Under the pieces are notes generated by a model. The model made no database searches. It saw only the letters and a program-made list of their open reading frames with translations, and was not told the origin of the DNA. A program made the translations under genes and the position numbers. This document shows, in pieces, positions 13,933 through 21,311 of a stretch of 22,745 nucleotides of DNA. The stretch comes from Nitrospirota bacterium. Its GTDB lineage: Bacteria > Nitrospirota > Thermodesulfovibrionia > Thermodesulfovibrionales > JdFR-88. The first letter of the stretch is position 1. Each line of letters opens with the position of its first letter. The stretch spans positions 1 through 22,745 of the forward strand of contig JAKAMR010000038.1 in assembly GCA_021812785.1 (NCBI GenBank), read 5' to 3'.

Positions 13933-13982
13933 ATCCTATACCTCCGGAACCAGTTGTTGTCTTTTTGGATTTATTGCAATTC

Positions 13983-15809
13983 TCATGCCTGGACGCGCTC
14001 TTTCTCAAAGAGGCTGCGCGCTATGTAACCCATGTCTATTATCAATGTGACCTTGCCGTCACCCGATATGGTTGCCCCCAGTATGCACGGAGCGACGTTA
14101 TTGGAGCCGGTGATGGATTTGATGACGACCTCCTGAAGCCCCAGAAGGCTGTCCACTCCGATGCAAAACCTGCTGTCAGCGACGGCCACAACTATAACAT
14201 ACCTGCCGGTAGTGTTCCGCCCCACCTCCGCCGAAGTCTCCGCAGTCAAAAAAGGCAGATGCGGGCCCGGGTGAAAACCCGGAGCGGCAGACTGCCCGTC
14301 CAGGAGATCCGCCAACTCAAAATACGGATATACCCTCCCCCTGATATTGAGGACCTTTTTTTGCAAAAGTCCCTGTATCTCGGTTCCTGCCACTTTCAGG
14401 GTCTCGTCAACAAGGGTGAGAGGAATGGCGTAAACAGCGCCCTTAACCTCGACCAGCAGGGCATGGATTATGGCCAGCGTAAGCGGCAGGCTTATCCTTA
14501 TGTTAGTGCCCTCGCCCTTTTTGGTTACGATCTCTATAAAGCCGTTAAGCTTGGATACGTTGTTTTTGACGACGTCCATGCCGACGCCCCGGCCTGACAG
14601 CTCCGTGGCCACCTCATTGGTGGAAAGACCGGGCAGGAATATTAGGTTCACCGCGGCCTCCCGGCCCATGGCCTCCGCATCCTCCGCGCTTATGAGCCCC
14701 TTGCTTATCGCCTTTTGCTTGACCTTCTCCACGTCTATTCCCTTGCCGTCGTCTGCAACCTCTATGATGATCTGGTTGCCCTTTTGGCTGGCGCTTATCG
14801 ATATAATGCCCCTTTCGGGCTTTCCCATGGCGACCCGCTCAGTCCTGGGCTCTATGGCGTGGTCGATCGAGTTTCTGATTATATGGACCAGCGGGTCCCC
14901 GATCTGTTCTATTACGGACTTGTCCACCTCTGTATCCTCGCCCGATATCCTCAGTTCCACATCCTTTCCAAGCGGAGCGGATATCTCCTTCACCATTCGA
15001 GGGAACTTGCCGAATACCTTTTTGAGCGGCTGCATTCTCATCTTCATCACGGCCAACTGCATGTCCGAAGTGAGCAGGTCCAGGAAGGAGACAGCCTCCA
15101 GCAGGCTTTCCATCTGCTGGTCAGAGGAGTACCTGTGTTCAAGGCTGCCCGCCAGGTTAAGGAGCCTGTTTCTGATAAGCACCACTTCGCCTGTCAGGTT
15201 CATAACATGGTCTATCTTGTCCACGCCTATCCTCAACGTCTGGACCTCGTTCTTGGGTTCCTTCTGCCTGGCCTGGGCGTCTTCCGAAGACGGAGTGCCG
15301 GTTGCCGCTTTTTCGGCTCCGCCGGATGCGGTTGCCGTGCTGGCAGACGCCGTCGGGTTTCCGGACACGGGGGATTCGATAACGGCCCGTCTGGCCTTCA
15401 CGACTGCCCCCGGCGGATTTTCAGACGCATTGAGCGCGTTTTCGAGGGCCTTGGAAATCCCGGAGATATCCGTGTCCGCCTGGTCTTTTGCCTTTATGTG
15501 CCCGATAAGGAGCCTTACCATATCGAAACTCTTCAGGATCACATCCACCAGCCCGGGCTCAAGGTCTATCTCCTTGTCGCGGAGTTTTTTGAGGATGGTT
15601 TCCGCCCGGTGGGAAACGTCGACGATCTTCTGGAAGCCAAGGAAGCCCGCGGCCCCCTTCATGGTGTGCATGCCCCTGAATATCTCGTTTATTATCCCCT
15701 GGTCGAAGCCTTTTTCTTCCAGTTCAATGAACAGAGGATCTATCCGATCCAGCGTCTCCTCGGCCTCCGCGACAAAATCCGCTATTATCTCTTCCATATC
15801 GTCCGGCAT
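13983..15809 (-). CDS. cheA: CheA, chemotaxis histidine kinase
   Basis: CheA autophosphorylates in receptor arrays and passes phosphate to CheY and CheB. The 608-residue protein has a P1 (Hpt) domain with the phosphorylated His48 in MHTMKGAAGF. A Ser/Ala/Thr-rich linker follows (about 140-190), where the P2 CheY/CheB-docking domain would normally lie; none is recognisable. P3 dimerisation covers about 190-260. The P4 ATPase has the N-box HIIRNSIDHAIE (309-320), DDGKGID (353-359) and SGRGVGMDVV (405-414). P5 is the CheW-like domain from about 445 to the end. AGGGG lies 6 bases before the ATG, and the cheY stop is 3 bases upstream. Confidence 0.97.
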   Translation of the reverse strand: MPDDMEEIIADFVAEAEETLDRIDPLFIELEEKGFDQGIINEIFRGMHTMKGAAGFLGFQKIVDVSHRAETILKKLRDKEIDLEPGLVDVILKSFDMVRLLIGHIKAKDQADTDISGISKALENALNASENPPGAVVKARRAVIESPVSGNPTASASTATASGGAEKAATGTPSSEDAQARQKEPKNEVQTLRIGVDKIDHVMNLTGEVVLIRNRLLNLAGSLEHRYSSDQQMESLLEAVSFLDLLTSDMQLAVMKMRMQPLKKVFGKFPRMVKEISAPLGKDVELRISGEDTEVDKSVIEQIGDPLVHIIRNSIDHAIEPRTERVAMGKPERGIISISASQKGNQIIIEVADDGKGIDVEKVKQKAISKGLISAEDAEAMGREAAVNLIFLPGLSTNEVATELSGRGVGMDVVKNNVSKLNGFIEIVTKKGEGTNIRISLPLTLAIIHALLVEVKGAVYAIPLTLVDETLKVAGTEIQGLLQKKVLNIRGRVYPYFELADLLDGQSAAPGFHPGPHLPFLTAETSAEVGRNTTGRYVIVVAVADSRFCIGVDSLLGLQEVVIKSITGSNNVAPCILGATISGDGKVTLIIDMGYIARSLFEKERVQA

Positions 15810-15812
15810 GGT

Positions 15813-16214
15813 CTACCCCTGTGCAGCCTTTTTTTCGAATATCTTGTCCAGCTTCTCCTTGAGCACCTCGGCGGTAAACGGCTTGACAACATAATTGCTG
15901 ACACCGGCCTTGATCGCCTCGATGACCTTGTGCTTTTCCGCCTCGGCAGTGACCATGAGAAAAGGCAGGTCCTTGAGCTCCGGGTTGGAGCGCACCTTCT
16001 TGAGCAGGTCGAGGCCGTCCATGTTTGGCATGTTCCAGTCGCTGACGACGAACTGGAACCCTCCCTCGCTTGTCAACTTGTTATAGGCCTGCTGCCCGTC
16101 CTCGGCTTCCTCCATCCGTTCAAACCCCAGCTGTTTGAGGATATTTTTGACGATACGCCTCATCGTGGAAAAATCGTCAACCACGAGGATCTTCATTTTA
16201 GTGTCAAGAGTCAT
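15813..16214 (-). CDS. cheY: CheY, chemotaxis response regulator (E. coli-like)
   Basis: Single-domain receiver of 133 residues that, when phosphorylated by CheA, binds the motor switch. Acidic pair at Asp13-Asp14, phosphoacceptor Asp59 in [11 protein letters not shown], Thr89 and Lys111 in VVKPFTAE; aromatic Tyr108 sits where the CheY Tyr106 switch residue lies. DWNMPNMDG is the same as in E. coli CheY, which makes this the better candidate for the motor-binding CheY. The start [10 protein letters not shown] is supported by GGAGG 5 bases upstream; the inner ATG lacks a ribosome site. It abuts the upstream receiver gene with no gap. Confidence 0.95.
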   Translation of the reverse strand: MTLDTKMKILVVDDFSTMRRIVKNILKQLGFERMEEAEDGQQAYNKLTSEGGFQFVVSDWNMPNMDGLDLLKKVRSNPELKDLPFLMVTAEAEKHKVIEAIKAGVSNYVVKPFTAEVLKEKLDKIFEKKAAQG

Positions 16215-16595
16215 CTATGCCTCCTGTTCAAACATGTTTTTCATGAGGTTCTTTACGTTCCTTACAACGTCTTCGGCGCTCACCGGCTTCATCATGAACC
16301 CGTTTACTCCGGCCTCACAGGCCTTTCTTTTCTCATCAACGTCTTTCTCCGTGGTCACCATAAGGACGGGGATGTTGGAACAGGCGGAGTCCGCCTTCAG
16401 CGTCCTCGTCAGCTCTATACCGTCCATGAAAGGCATGTTAAGGTCCGTTATTACCATATTTATGCTGCCCTGGGCGATCTTCTCGATCGCGTCCAGTCCG
16501 TTTTCCGCCGTGGCGACCTCAAACCCCTTGGCCTTGACGTAAAGGCTCAGGAGCTTCCTGGTTGTCCGGCAGTCGTCGACTATAAGGATTTTCAT
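16215..16595 (-). CDS. Second CheY-like single-domain response regulator
   Basis: A 126-residue stand-alone receiver domain. Acidic residues Asp7-Asp8, phosphoacceptor Asp51 in VITDLNMPFMDGIEL, Thr81 and Lys103 in MMKPVSAEDV are all present, so it should be phosphorylatable. It differs clearly from the neighbouring CheY: Asn98 stands near the usual aromatic switch position with Phe100 close by, and the phosphoacceptor loop reads DLNMPFMDG. It may be a phosphate sink, a second motor regulator or a partner for another output. It starts 1 base after the cheR stop and ends exactly where the next cheY starts. Role not decidable from sequence. Confidence 0.92.
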   Translation of the reverse strand: MKILIVDDCRTTRKLLSLYVKAKGFEVATAENGLDAIEKIAQGSINMVITDLNMPFMDGIELTRTLKADSACSNIPVLMVTTEKDVDEKRKACEAGVNGFMMKPVSAEDVVRNVKNLMKNMFEQEA

Positions 16596-16596
16596 T

Positions 16597-17418
16597 TCAC
16601 ATTGTCCTCTGGTAGATTAATGTGTTATTAATGATCACCGGCTTGAAGGCCCTGGTAATATCATGCAGCCCCTCGGATTTTCCGATAATCAGAAAACCTC
16701 CGGGGTTCAGGCTGTCGTACAAGTTGGAAACCGCCTTTCTCTTTGACTTCACATCGAAATAGATGAGCACGTTGCGGCAGAAGATGACATCCATGCCCAC
16801 GGGGAAATTGATCTTTTTGTCGCTTACAAGGTTTATGTGAATGAACTTCACGCACTCTTTTATGGCGGGGGAAAGCTCATAATTGCCGGCGCACTGCCTG
16901 AAATATCTTGCAATGTACTGCTCCGGGGTATTTCTGACAGAATAGGAATTGTAAATTCCCTTCCTGGCCGACTCGATAGTCGCGCTGCTTATGTCCGAGC
17001 CAAGGATGCTGAACTTCAAACCGGGGCATTTCTCTTTAAGGGTTATCGCCATCGTATAAGGCTCCTCCCCGGTGGAGCAGGCGCTGGACCATACGTTTAT
17101 GGTTTTCATCCCCGCGTTCCGCAGCGTTTCCGGCACTATATGGTCCGAAAATATGGAAAAATGGTCAGGTTCCCTGAAAAAATAGGTCTCATTCGTGGTG
17201 ATGGCATCAATAAGCGGGGTGATCTCTTCCCCGTACCGGCTGCCTCGCAGAAGCTCCATATATTGATCAAAATTATGGAGACTATTTGCCTGAAGCCTGC
17301 CCGCAAGCCTTTTTTCGATCAGGTATTTCTTGGTATCCGGTATGAATATTCCACTTTGTTCATAAATGAAATCCCTAAGCTGTTTAAAGCTCTCCTCCCG
17401 AAGGATGCTACCCGTCAT
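16597..17418 (-). CDS. cheR: CheR, chemoreceptor methyltransferase
   Basis: CheR transfers methyl groups from S-adenosylmethionine to receptor glutamates. From the ATG at 17416-17418 the protein has 273 residues, normal for the family. The N-terminal helical domain starts SFKQLRDFIYEQSGI; the signature TTNETYFFRE lies at 74-83, the SAM-binding loop WSSACSTGEEPY at 110-121, GSDIS at 140-144 and FCRNVLIYFD at 213-222. The open frame continues 46 codons upstream into the HEAT gene, but that part is basic low-complexity sequence and not CheR-like. The ATG shares one base with the HEAT-gene stop (TAATG). A GTG two codons earlier with GAGAG 5 bases upstream is an alternative. Confidence 0.96.
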   Translation of the reverse strand: MTGSILREESFKQLRDFIYEQSGIFIPDTKKYLIEKRLAGRLQANSLHNFDQYMELLRGSRYGEEITPLIDAITTNETYFFREPDHFSIFSDHIVPETLRNAGMKTINVWSSACSTGEEPYTMAITLKEKCPGLKFSILGSDISSATIESARKGIYNSYSVRNTPEQYIARYFRQCAGNYELSPAIKECVKFIHINLVSDKKINFPVGMDVIFCRNVLIYFDVKSKRKAVSNLYDSLNPGGFLIIGKSEGLHDITRAFKPVIINNTLIYQRTM

Positions 17419-18611
17419 TAACACGTGCTCTCTCCGTCTTCCCCGGGTACAGCCGCATCGCCCTCGATCTCCCTGAGGGCCCTTGCGCTTGCCCTTTTTA
17501 TGTCGTACAGATTGCTTCCAAGCAAAGGCCTTATTAAAGGGGCCGCCTCTGCGCACCTCATCTCTCCAAGCAGGTCAATAAGAAAAGCCAAGCCCTTGAA
17601 TTTCAGGCGTCCTTCGTTTACAAGGGCCAGGAGCGCCTCCTGGCACCCGAACCCCATGAGCGCGCTCTTTATCTCATGGAATTTATGCTCTGAATCCGGG
17701 ACCGAGGGGCTGATGGAGCCCGCTGCGTCTATAATATGGAAAAGCGCCCTCTCATCCTTTATGGCTGAAAGCCCCATGAAGGCCAGCAGTTTGTCATCCC
17801 AGTCACCCTCCATAAGGAGTTCGAGCATGATATCGGCCGCACCTTTTGATTCCGGGACGACCCCGGCTGAAAGAAGGCCCCTTGCGGTAAGGAGCTTCTC
17901 GGACTCCGGCAGGTCCTCCATCGCAAGGTGCTCCTCAAGGGCGTTAAGGGCGTCTACCGTGCCGATGGACGCGGCAGCCTGAATGGCCTCGCTTCTCACC
18001 GCTTCTGAAGGGCTATAGAGCAGTTCCGCCACCGCCTCGACCGATGCATTGTCCTTGATCTGCGAAAGGGCCTCCAGGGCGGAGAAACAGACCCATTCCG
18101 TGTCCCTCAGGGCCTCAATCAGGGCGGGCACCCCAGGGGCATAGTGCAGGGCGCCCAAGGCCTTAGCGGCGGATACCCTGACGTTCGGGTTAGGGTCACC
18201 CTTAAGGATGGCCAGCAGGTCCTCTGGCCTGTCACAGGCGCCTATTTCGCATATCATGTCTATGGCGAATTTTCGTATGTCCTCATCCTTGTCATTTAAA
18301 AGGGGCCCCAGAAGAGGGACCGCAGCCGGCCCGATCTCCTGCAGGATAATTACCGCGGTGTTTCTCATGACGGCGTCCTCACGCAGAAGCGGCAGCACCA
18401 TATACGCAGCGGTCTCCCCGCCTATGTCTATGAGAGAGCGCATGGCCGCGTCCTGCACCCCGGGATTTTTGTCCCTCAATGCCTTGATGAGCGGCAGCAA
18501 CGCCCTCTCGTCGCCGTTTGAAAGCTCCTCTGCCGCCCTTCGCCGGGCGGAGGCGTCGCCGGCTCCCAACTCATTTATGAGGCCTCTTATCTTCTGGTCC
18601 GTCAAAGTCAT
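17418..18611 (-). CDS. HEAT-repeat protein within the flagellar/chemotaxis operon
   Basis: A 397-residue all-helical repeat protein with no catalytic motif. At least six HEAT/PBS-lyase-type repeats of about 30 residues are visible: LLPLIKALRDKNPGVQDAAM, VLPLLREDAVMRNTAVIILQ, LLGPLLNDKDEDIRKFAIDM, LLAILKGDPNPNVRVSAAKA, ALIEALRDTEWVCFSALEAL and VAELLYSPSEAVRSEAIQAA. Weaker ones follow, with a last clear repeat near the C-terminus (LIRPLLGSNLYDIKRASARA). There is no signal peptide or membrane segment. The start is the ATG at 18609-18611 (AGGAG about 11 bases upstream); the open frame extends 13 codons further only to a TTG. It sits between fliA and cheR and overlaps cheR by one base, so it is part of the operon. 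It is probably a scaffold or adaptor; partner unknown. Confidence 0.9.
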   Translation of the reverse strand: MTLTDQKIRGLINELGAGDASARRRAAEELSNGDERALLPLIKALRDKNPGVQDAAMRSLIDIGGETAAYMVLPLLREDAVMRNTAVIILQEIGPAAVPLLGPLLNDKDEDIRKFAIDMICEIGACDRPEDLLAILKGDPNPNVRVSAAKALGALHYAPGVPALIEALRDTEWVCFSALEALSQIKDNASVEAVAELLYSPSEAVRSEAIQAAASIGTVDALNALEEHLAMEDLPESEKLLTARGLLSAGVVPESKGAADIMLELLMEGDWDDKLLAFMGLSAIKDERALFHIIDAAGSISPSVPDSEHKFHEIKSALMGFGCQEALLALVNEGRLKFKGLAFLIDLLGEMRCAEAAPLIRPLLGSNLYDIKRASARALREIEGDAAVPGEDGESTC

Positions 18612-18673
18612 TATTCCATTTTCTCCTGTTTTAAATATATATATCGTCAATCCTGGGCTATTTCTTTACTCGC

Positions 18674-19387
18674 TTAAAACTGCGCCTTCAGCCTCAAGAG
18701 CGCCTGCTTGTGGAGCTGGGAGACCCTCCCCTCGGTCAGATCAAGCACATTGGATATCTCCTTCATGGTCAGTTCGTCCCAGTAATAAAGGGAAAGTATC
18801 TTTTTTTCCTTCTCCGGAAGCCGTCCGATCGCCCCTGCAAGCGCCTCCTTGAGCTTTGTGTCCTCAAGCAGCTCCAGCGGATTTTTTGCCTCCCTGTCAC
18901 TCAGGCAATCGGCAATGTCCAAGTCCCCGTCCTCACCGTTGCCCTTGAAGTCCTCAAACCTCAGCACGATGCAGTTGTTTGCGTCCTGCAATGTCTGGTG
19001 GTATTCCTCCACCGTAATGTCGAGCGCGACGGCTATTTCTTCCTCCGAAGGCAGGCGGCAAAGCTCCTTTTCGAGCCTGGCATGGGTCTTTCTTATTGCA
19101 TCTATCTTCTTCTTCATCGATTTGGGGATCATATCGTTGGCCCTTATCTCATCGAGCATGGCCCCTTTGATGCGGAATTCCACGAATGTCTTGAGCCTTG
19201 CCTTTTCCTGGTCATAGCGCCTGATGGCGTCCAGGAGCCCCATTGTCCCCACGCTTATCAGGTCCTCGGCCGTAAGATGCGCCGGCAGTCTCCAGGCAAG
19301 CCTGTATGCGGTATATTTGATGAACGGAAGGAATTCCTTAACCAGGGCCTCCTTCTCCTCTTCGTTCATCAAGGCATAGGTGATCAT
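18674..19387 (-). CDS. fliA: FliA, flagellar sigma-28 factor
   Basis: FliA directs RNA polymerase to late flagellar promoters and is inhibited by FlgM. The 237-residue protein has region 2 (AEDLISVGTMGLLDAIRRYD, then FVEFRIKGAMLDEIR, the FliA signature) at about 40-82. Region 3 spans about 90-135 (RLPSEEEIAVAL), and region 4 has a helix-turn-helix at about 206-228 (LTMKEISNVLDLTEGRVSQLH). I prefer the ATG at 19385-19387: GAGG lies 5 bases before it and it overlaps the flhG stop as ATGA. A GTG two codons upstream is possible. Neighbours flhF-flhG-fliA are in the usual order. Confidence 0.97.
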   Translation of the reverse strand: MITYALMNEEEKEALVKEFLPFIKYTAYRLAWRLPAHLTAEDLISVGTMGLLDAIRRYDQEKARLKTFVEFRIKGAMLDEIRANDMIPKSMKKKIDAIRKTHARLEKELCRLPSEEEIAVALDITVEEYHQTLQDANNCIVLRFEDFKGNGEDGDLDIADCLSDREAKNPLELLEDTKLKEALAGAIGRLPEKEKKILSLYYWDELTMKEISNVLDLTEGRVSQLHKQALLRLKAQF

Positions 19388-20220
19388 TTGCACCTCGCCG
19401 GGCCAGTTCCGGATATCATGTTGCCAAGGAAGAACTGAAGCGACCCCTTTACCTTGCCGGTCGATTCCATAATTTTTTCCGCCATGCCGTTGACCTGCCG
19501 CGAGGCATCACTGGACGGGAACATGTCTATAAACGGCCTTTGGGCCCTTACGGCCTTCCTGATTGAGCCGTCAAACGGGATGTATCCCAGGTAATTAAGC
19601 GAAACGTTCAGGAATTTCCCGGTCACCATCATCAGCCTTTTGAACACCTCGAACGCCTCCTCCGGGCTTTTTACGGAATTCACCATTACGCTGAATTCAC
19701 GCTCCTGATAGCGGGTGAACAGGACCTTTATGAGAGCGTACGCGTCGGTCAGCGCCGTGGGTTCGGGAGAAGTGACAATGACCGTCTCCTGGGCCGCCAC
19801 ACAGAAAAACGCCACGTTCTCCGAAATACCGGCCGCCGTGTCTATGATAAGCAGGTCAAAATCCCCCGTGTAGGCATCAAACTCTTCCATTATCTTCAGT
19901 CTCTGGAACTCGTCGAGAGAGGTCAGTTCCTGGACGCCGGAACTGGCCGGGAGGACCTTTATCCCGTGCGGGCCGTCCGCCATTATCTCGGCGAGCGATT
20001 TCTCCCCGGACAATACATGCTGGATGTTGTACCTGGGGGCGAGCTGCAGCAGAACGTCCACATTGCTCAGCCCCAAATCGGCATCCAGGATTATCACCTT
20101 TTTCCCGAGCTTGCTTGCGGCCACTGCCAGGTTGATCACCACGTTCGTCTTTCCTACTCCGCCTTTGCCGCTGGCAACGGCAATCGTCTTTATGTGCCCC
20201 TTCCCGTCGTTCTTCAGCAT
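19384..20220 (-). CDS. flhG: FlhG (FleN/YlxH), MinD-like ATPase controlling flagellar number
   Basis: FlhG is a MinD/ParA-family ATPase that limits flagellar number and stimulates FlhF GTPase activity. The 278-residue protein has the deviant Walker A motif SGKGGVGKTN (18-26), the LDADLGLSNVDVLL block after it, and Walker B/switch LLIIDTAAGISENV. Later come EPTALTDAYALIKVL and YLGYIPFDGSIRKAVRAQRPF, typical of FlhG. The N-terminus lacks the DQAxxLR FlhF-activating motif seen in some longer FlhG proteins: only about ten residues precede the ATPase core. The start overlaps the flhF stop by 7 bases, with AAAGGA about 8 bases upstream. Confidence 0.96.
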   Translation of the reverse strand: MLKNDGKGHIKTIAVASGKGGVGKTNVVINLAVAASKLGKKVIILDADLGLSNVDVLLQLAPRYNIQHVLSGEKSLAEIMADGPHGIKVLPASSGVQELTSLDEFQRLKIMEEFDAYTGDFDLLIIDTAAGISENVAFFCVAAQETVIVTSPEPTALTDAYALIKVLFTRYQEREFSVMVNSVKSPEEAFEVFKRLMMVTGKFLNVSLNYLGYIPFDGSIRKAVRAQRPFIDMFPSSDASRQVNGMAEKIMESTGKVKGSLQFFLGNMISGTGPARCK

Positions 20221-21311
20221 TTATAGCATCCTTTCGCAAGTATCAGGTTCCCAAGCATCTGCTCATTCAGAAACTCTATGTCATCAGGCACTCTTTGCCC
20301 CGTGGCCAGATAAGCAACTGGTTTTCCATAGACCATCTGCAGGTTATAGATGGAACCGAACCTGACCGCCTCGTCCACCTTAGTGAACGAGATGCAGTCA
20401 AGAGGCAGCCTCTTGTAGCTGGCGTAAGCCTCCATCATGAATTCGTCATCGCTTGAAGCGCTCATTAGCAGGTGAAGTTCCATTGGCGCAAGGTCTGCGG
20501 GGACCGCGGAACACATATCGCCGATATACTCGATATATGAATCGTCCCTGGGGTTCCTTCCGGTAGTGTCTATGAATATGACGTCCCTGGTCTTTGCAAA
20601 GCCGGCGGCCTGCACCCTCAGCTCCGCCGGGGTAGACGCGGTCGCCAGGGGGATGCCCATTATGCGGGCATAGATCCTTGCCTGCTCCCCCGCGCCTATC
20701 CTGTAAGTGTCCAGGTTTATGATCGCGGCCTTCTTGCCTTCCTTTATGGCCTTTGCGCAGAGCTTGGCCACTGTGGTGGTCTTTCCTACCCCGGTGGGCC
20801 CTATCAGCATGAACGCCTTTTTTGTTTTGCCGCCCTGCTCCCGTTTTGTCTTCAGGTCCGCCGTTATAAGCTGCAGCAGGTCCTTGGGGTCCTTTGCCTT
20901 CCCGCAAAGCCTCAGCGCAAACTCGTCCCTGATCTTCCTTTCCCGGAGATAGTTAAGTAGCGCCTTTTTGCCCCGGTCCATGGATGGGCCAAAAGAAAAG
21001 GCCCCTCCGGACTTCATCTCGTTGATCACCGCCTTTAGCTCGCTGATCTCTGATTTAAACTGTCCTGAAAGCTCGTCCCTGAAGCGCTGGAAGCCTGCCT
21101 CCGCCCGGTCGGCGGCGCTCCCGGCGGACTCGGACGCAGCCTGTCCTGGAGCCCTGTCCAGGTCGTAGTCCACTGCCGCAGTGACCTCGACGAACGGCCG
21201 CACGCCGCTTTTTTCCTCCGAAGAGAGTATAACGGCGTCTTCGCTTAGCTCTTTACGCACAAGCTCCAGTGCCTCTGCGAAGTTTTTTGCTTTGAATTTT
21301 CTAATCTTCAT
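20214..21311 (-). CDS. flhF: FlhF, SRP-type GTPase for flagellar placement
   Basis: FlhF is an SRP/FtsY-family GTPase that marks the site of polar flagellum assembly. The 365-residue protein has an N-terminal B domain (residues 1-110, beginning MKIRKFKAKNFAEALELVRK, with a variable Ala/Ser-rich linker). A helical N domain (about 112-158) and the G domain follow. G motifs: P-loop GPTGVGKTTT (171-180), DTYRIGAGEQ (201-210), DTTGR (248-252) and TKVDE (310-314). It overlaps the flhA stop by 11 bases and flhG by 7, so the three are probably translated in a coupled way. Confidence 0.97.
   Translation of the reverse strand: MKIRKFKAKNFAEALELVRKELSEDAVILSSEEKSGVRPFVEVTAAVDYDLDRAPGQAASESAGSAADRAEAGFQRFRDELSGQFKSEISELKAVINEMKSGGAFSFGPSMDRGKKALLNYLRERKIRDEFALRLCGKAKDPKDLLQLITADLKTKREQGGKTKKAFMLIGPTGVGKTTTVAKLCAKAIKEGKKAAIINLDTYRIGAGEQARIYARIMGIPLATASTPAELRVQAAGFAKTRDVIFIDTTGRNPRDDSYIEYIGDMCSAVPADLAPMELHLLMSASSDDEFMMEAYASYKRLPLDCISFTKVDEAVRFGSIYNLQMVYGKPVAYLATGQRVPDDIEFLNEQMLGNLILAKGCYKC

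Noticed and set aside
14470..16631. Very long plus-strand open frames (474 and 638 codons) opposite cheA and the cheY genes
   Set aside because: They mirror strongly supported minus-strand genes, have repetitive low-quality protein sequence and no family motifs; they arise from the codon bias of the real genes.
17419..17556. N-terminal 46-codon extension of cheR
   Set aside because: Basic low-complexity sequence overlapping the HEAT-repeat gene, not found in CheR proteins; a coupled ATG lies at the correct place.
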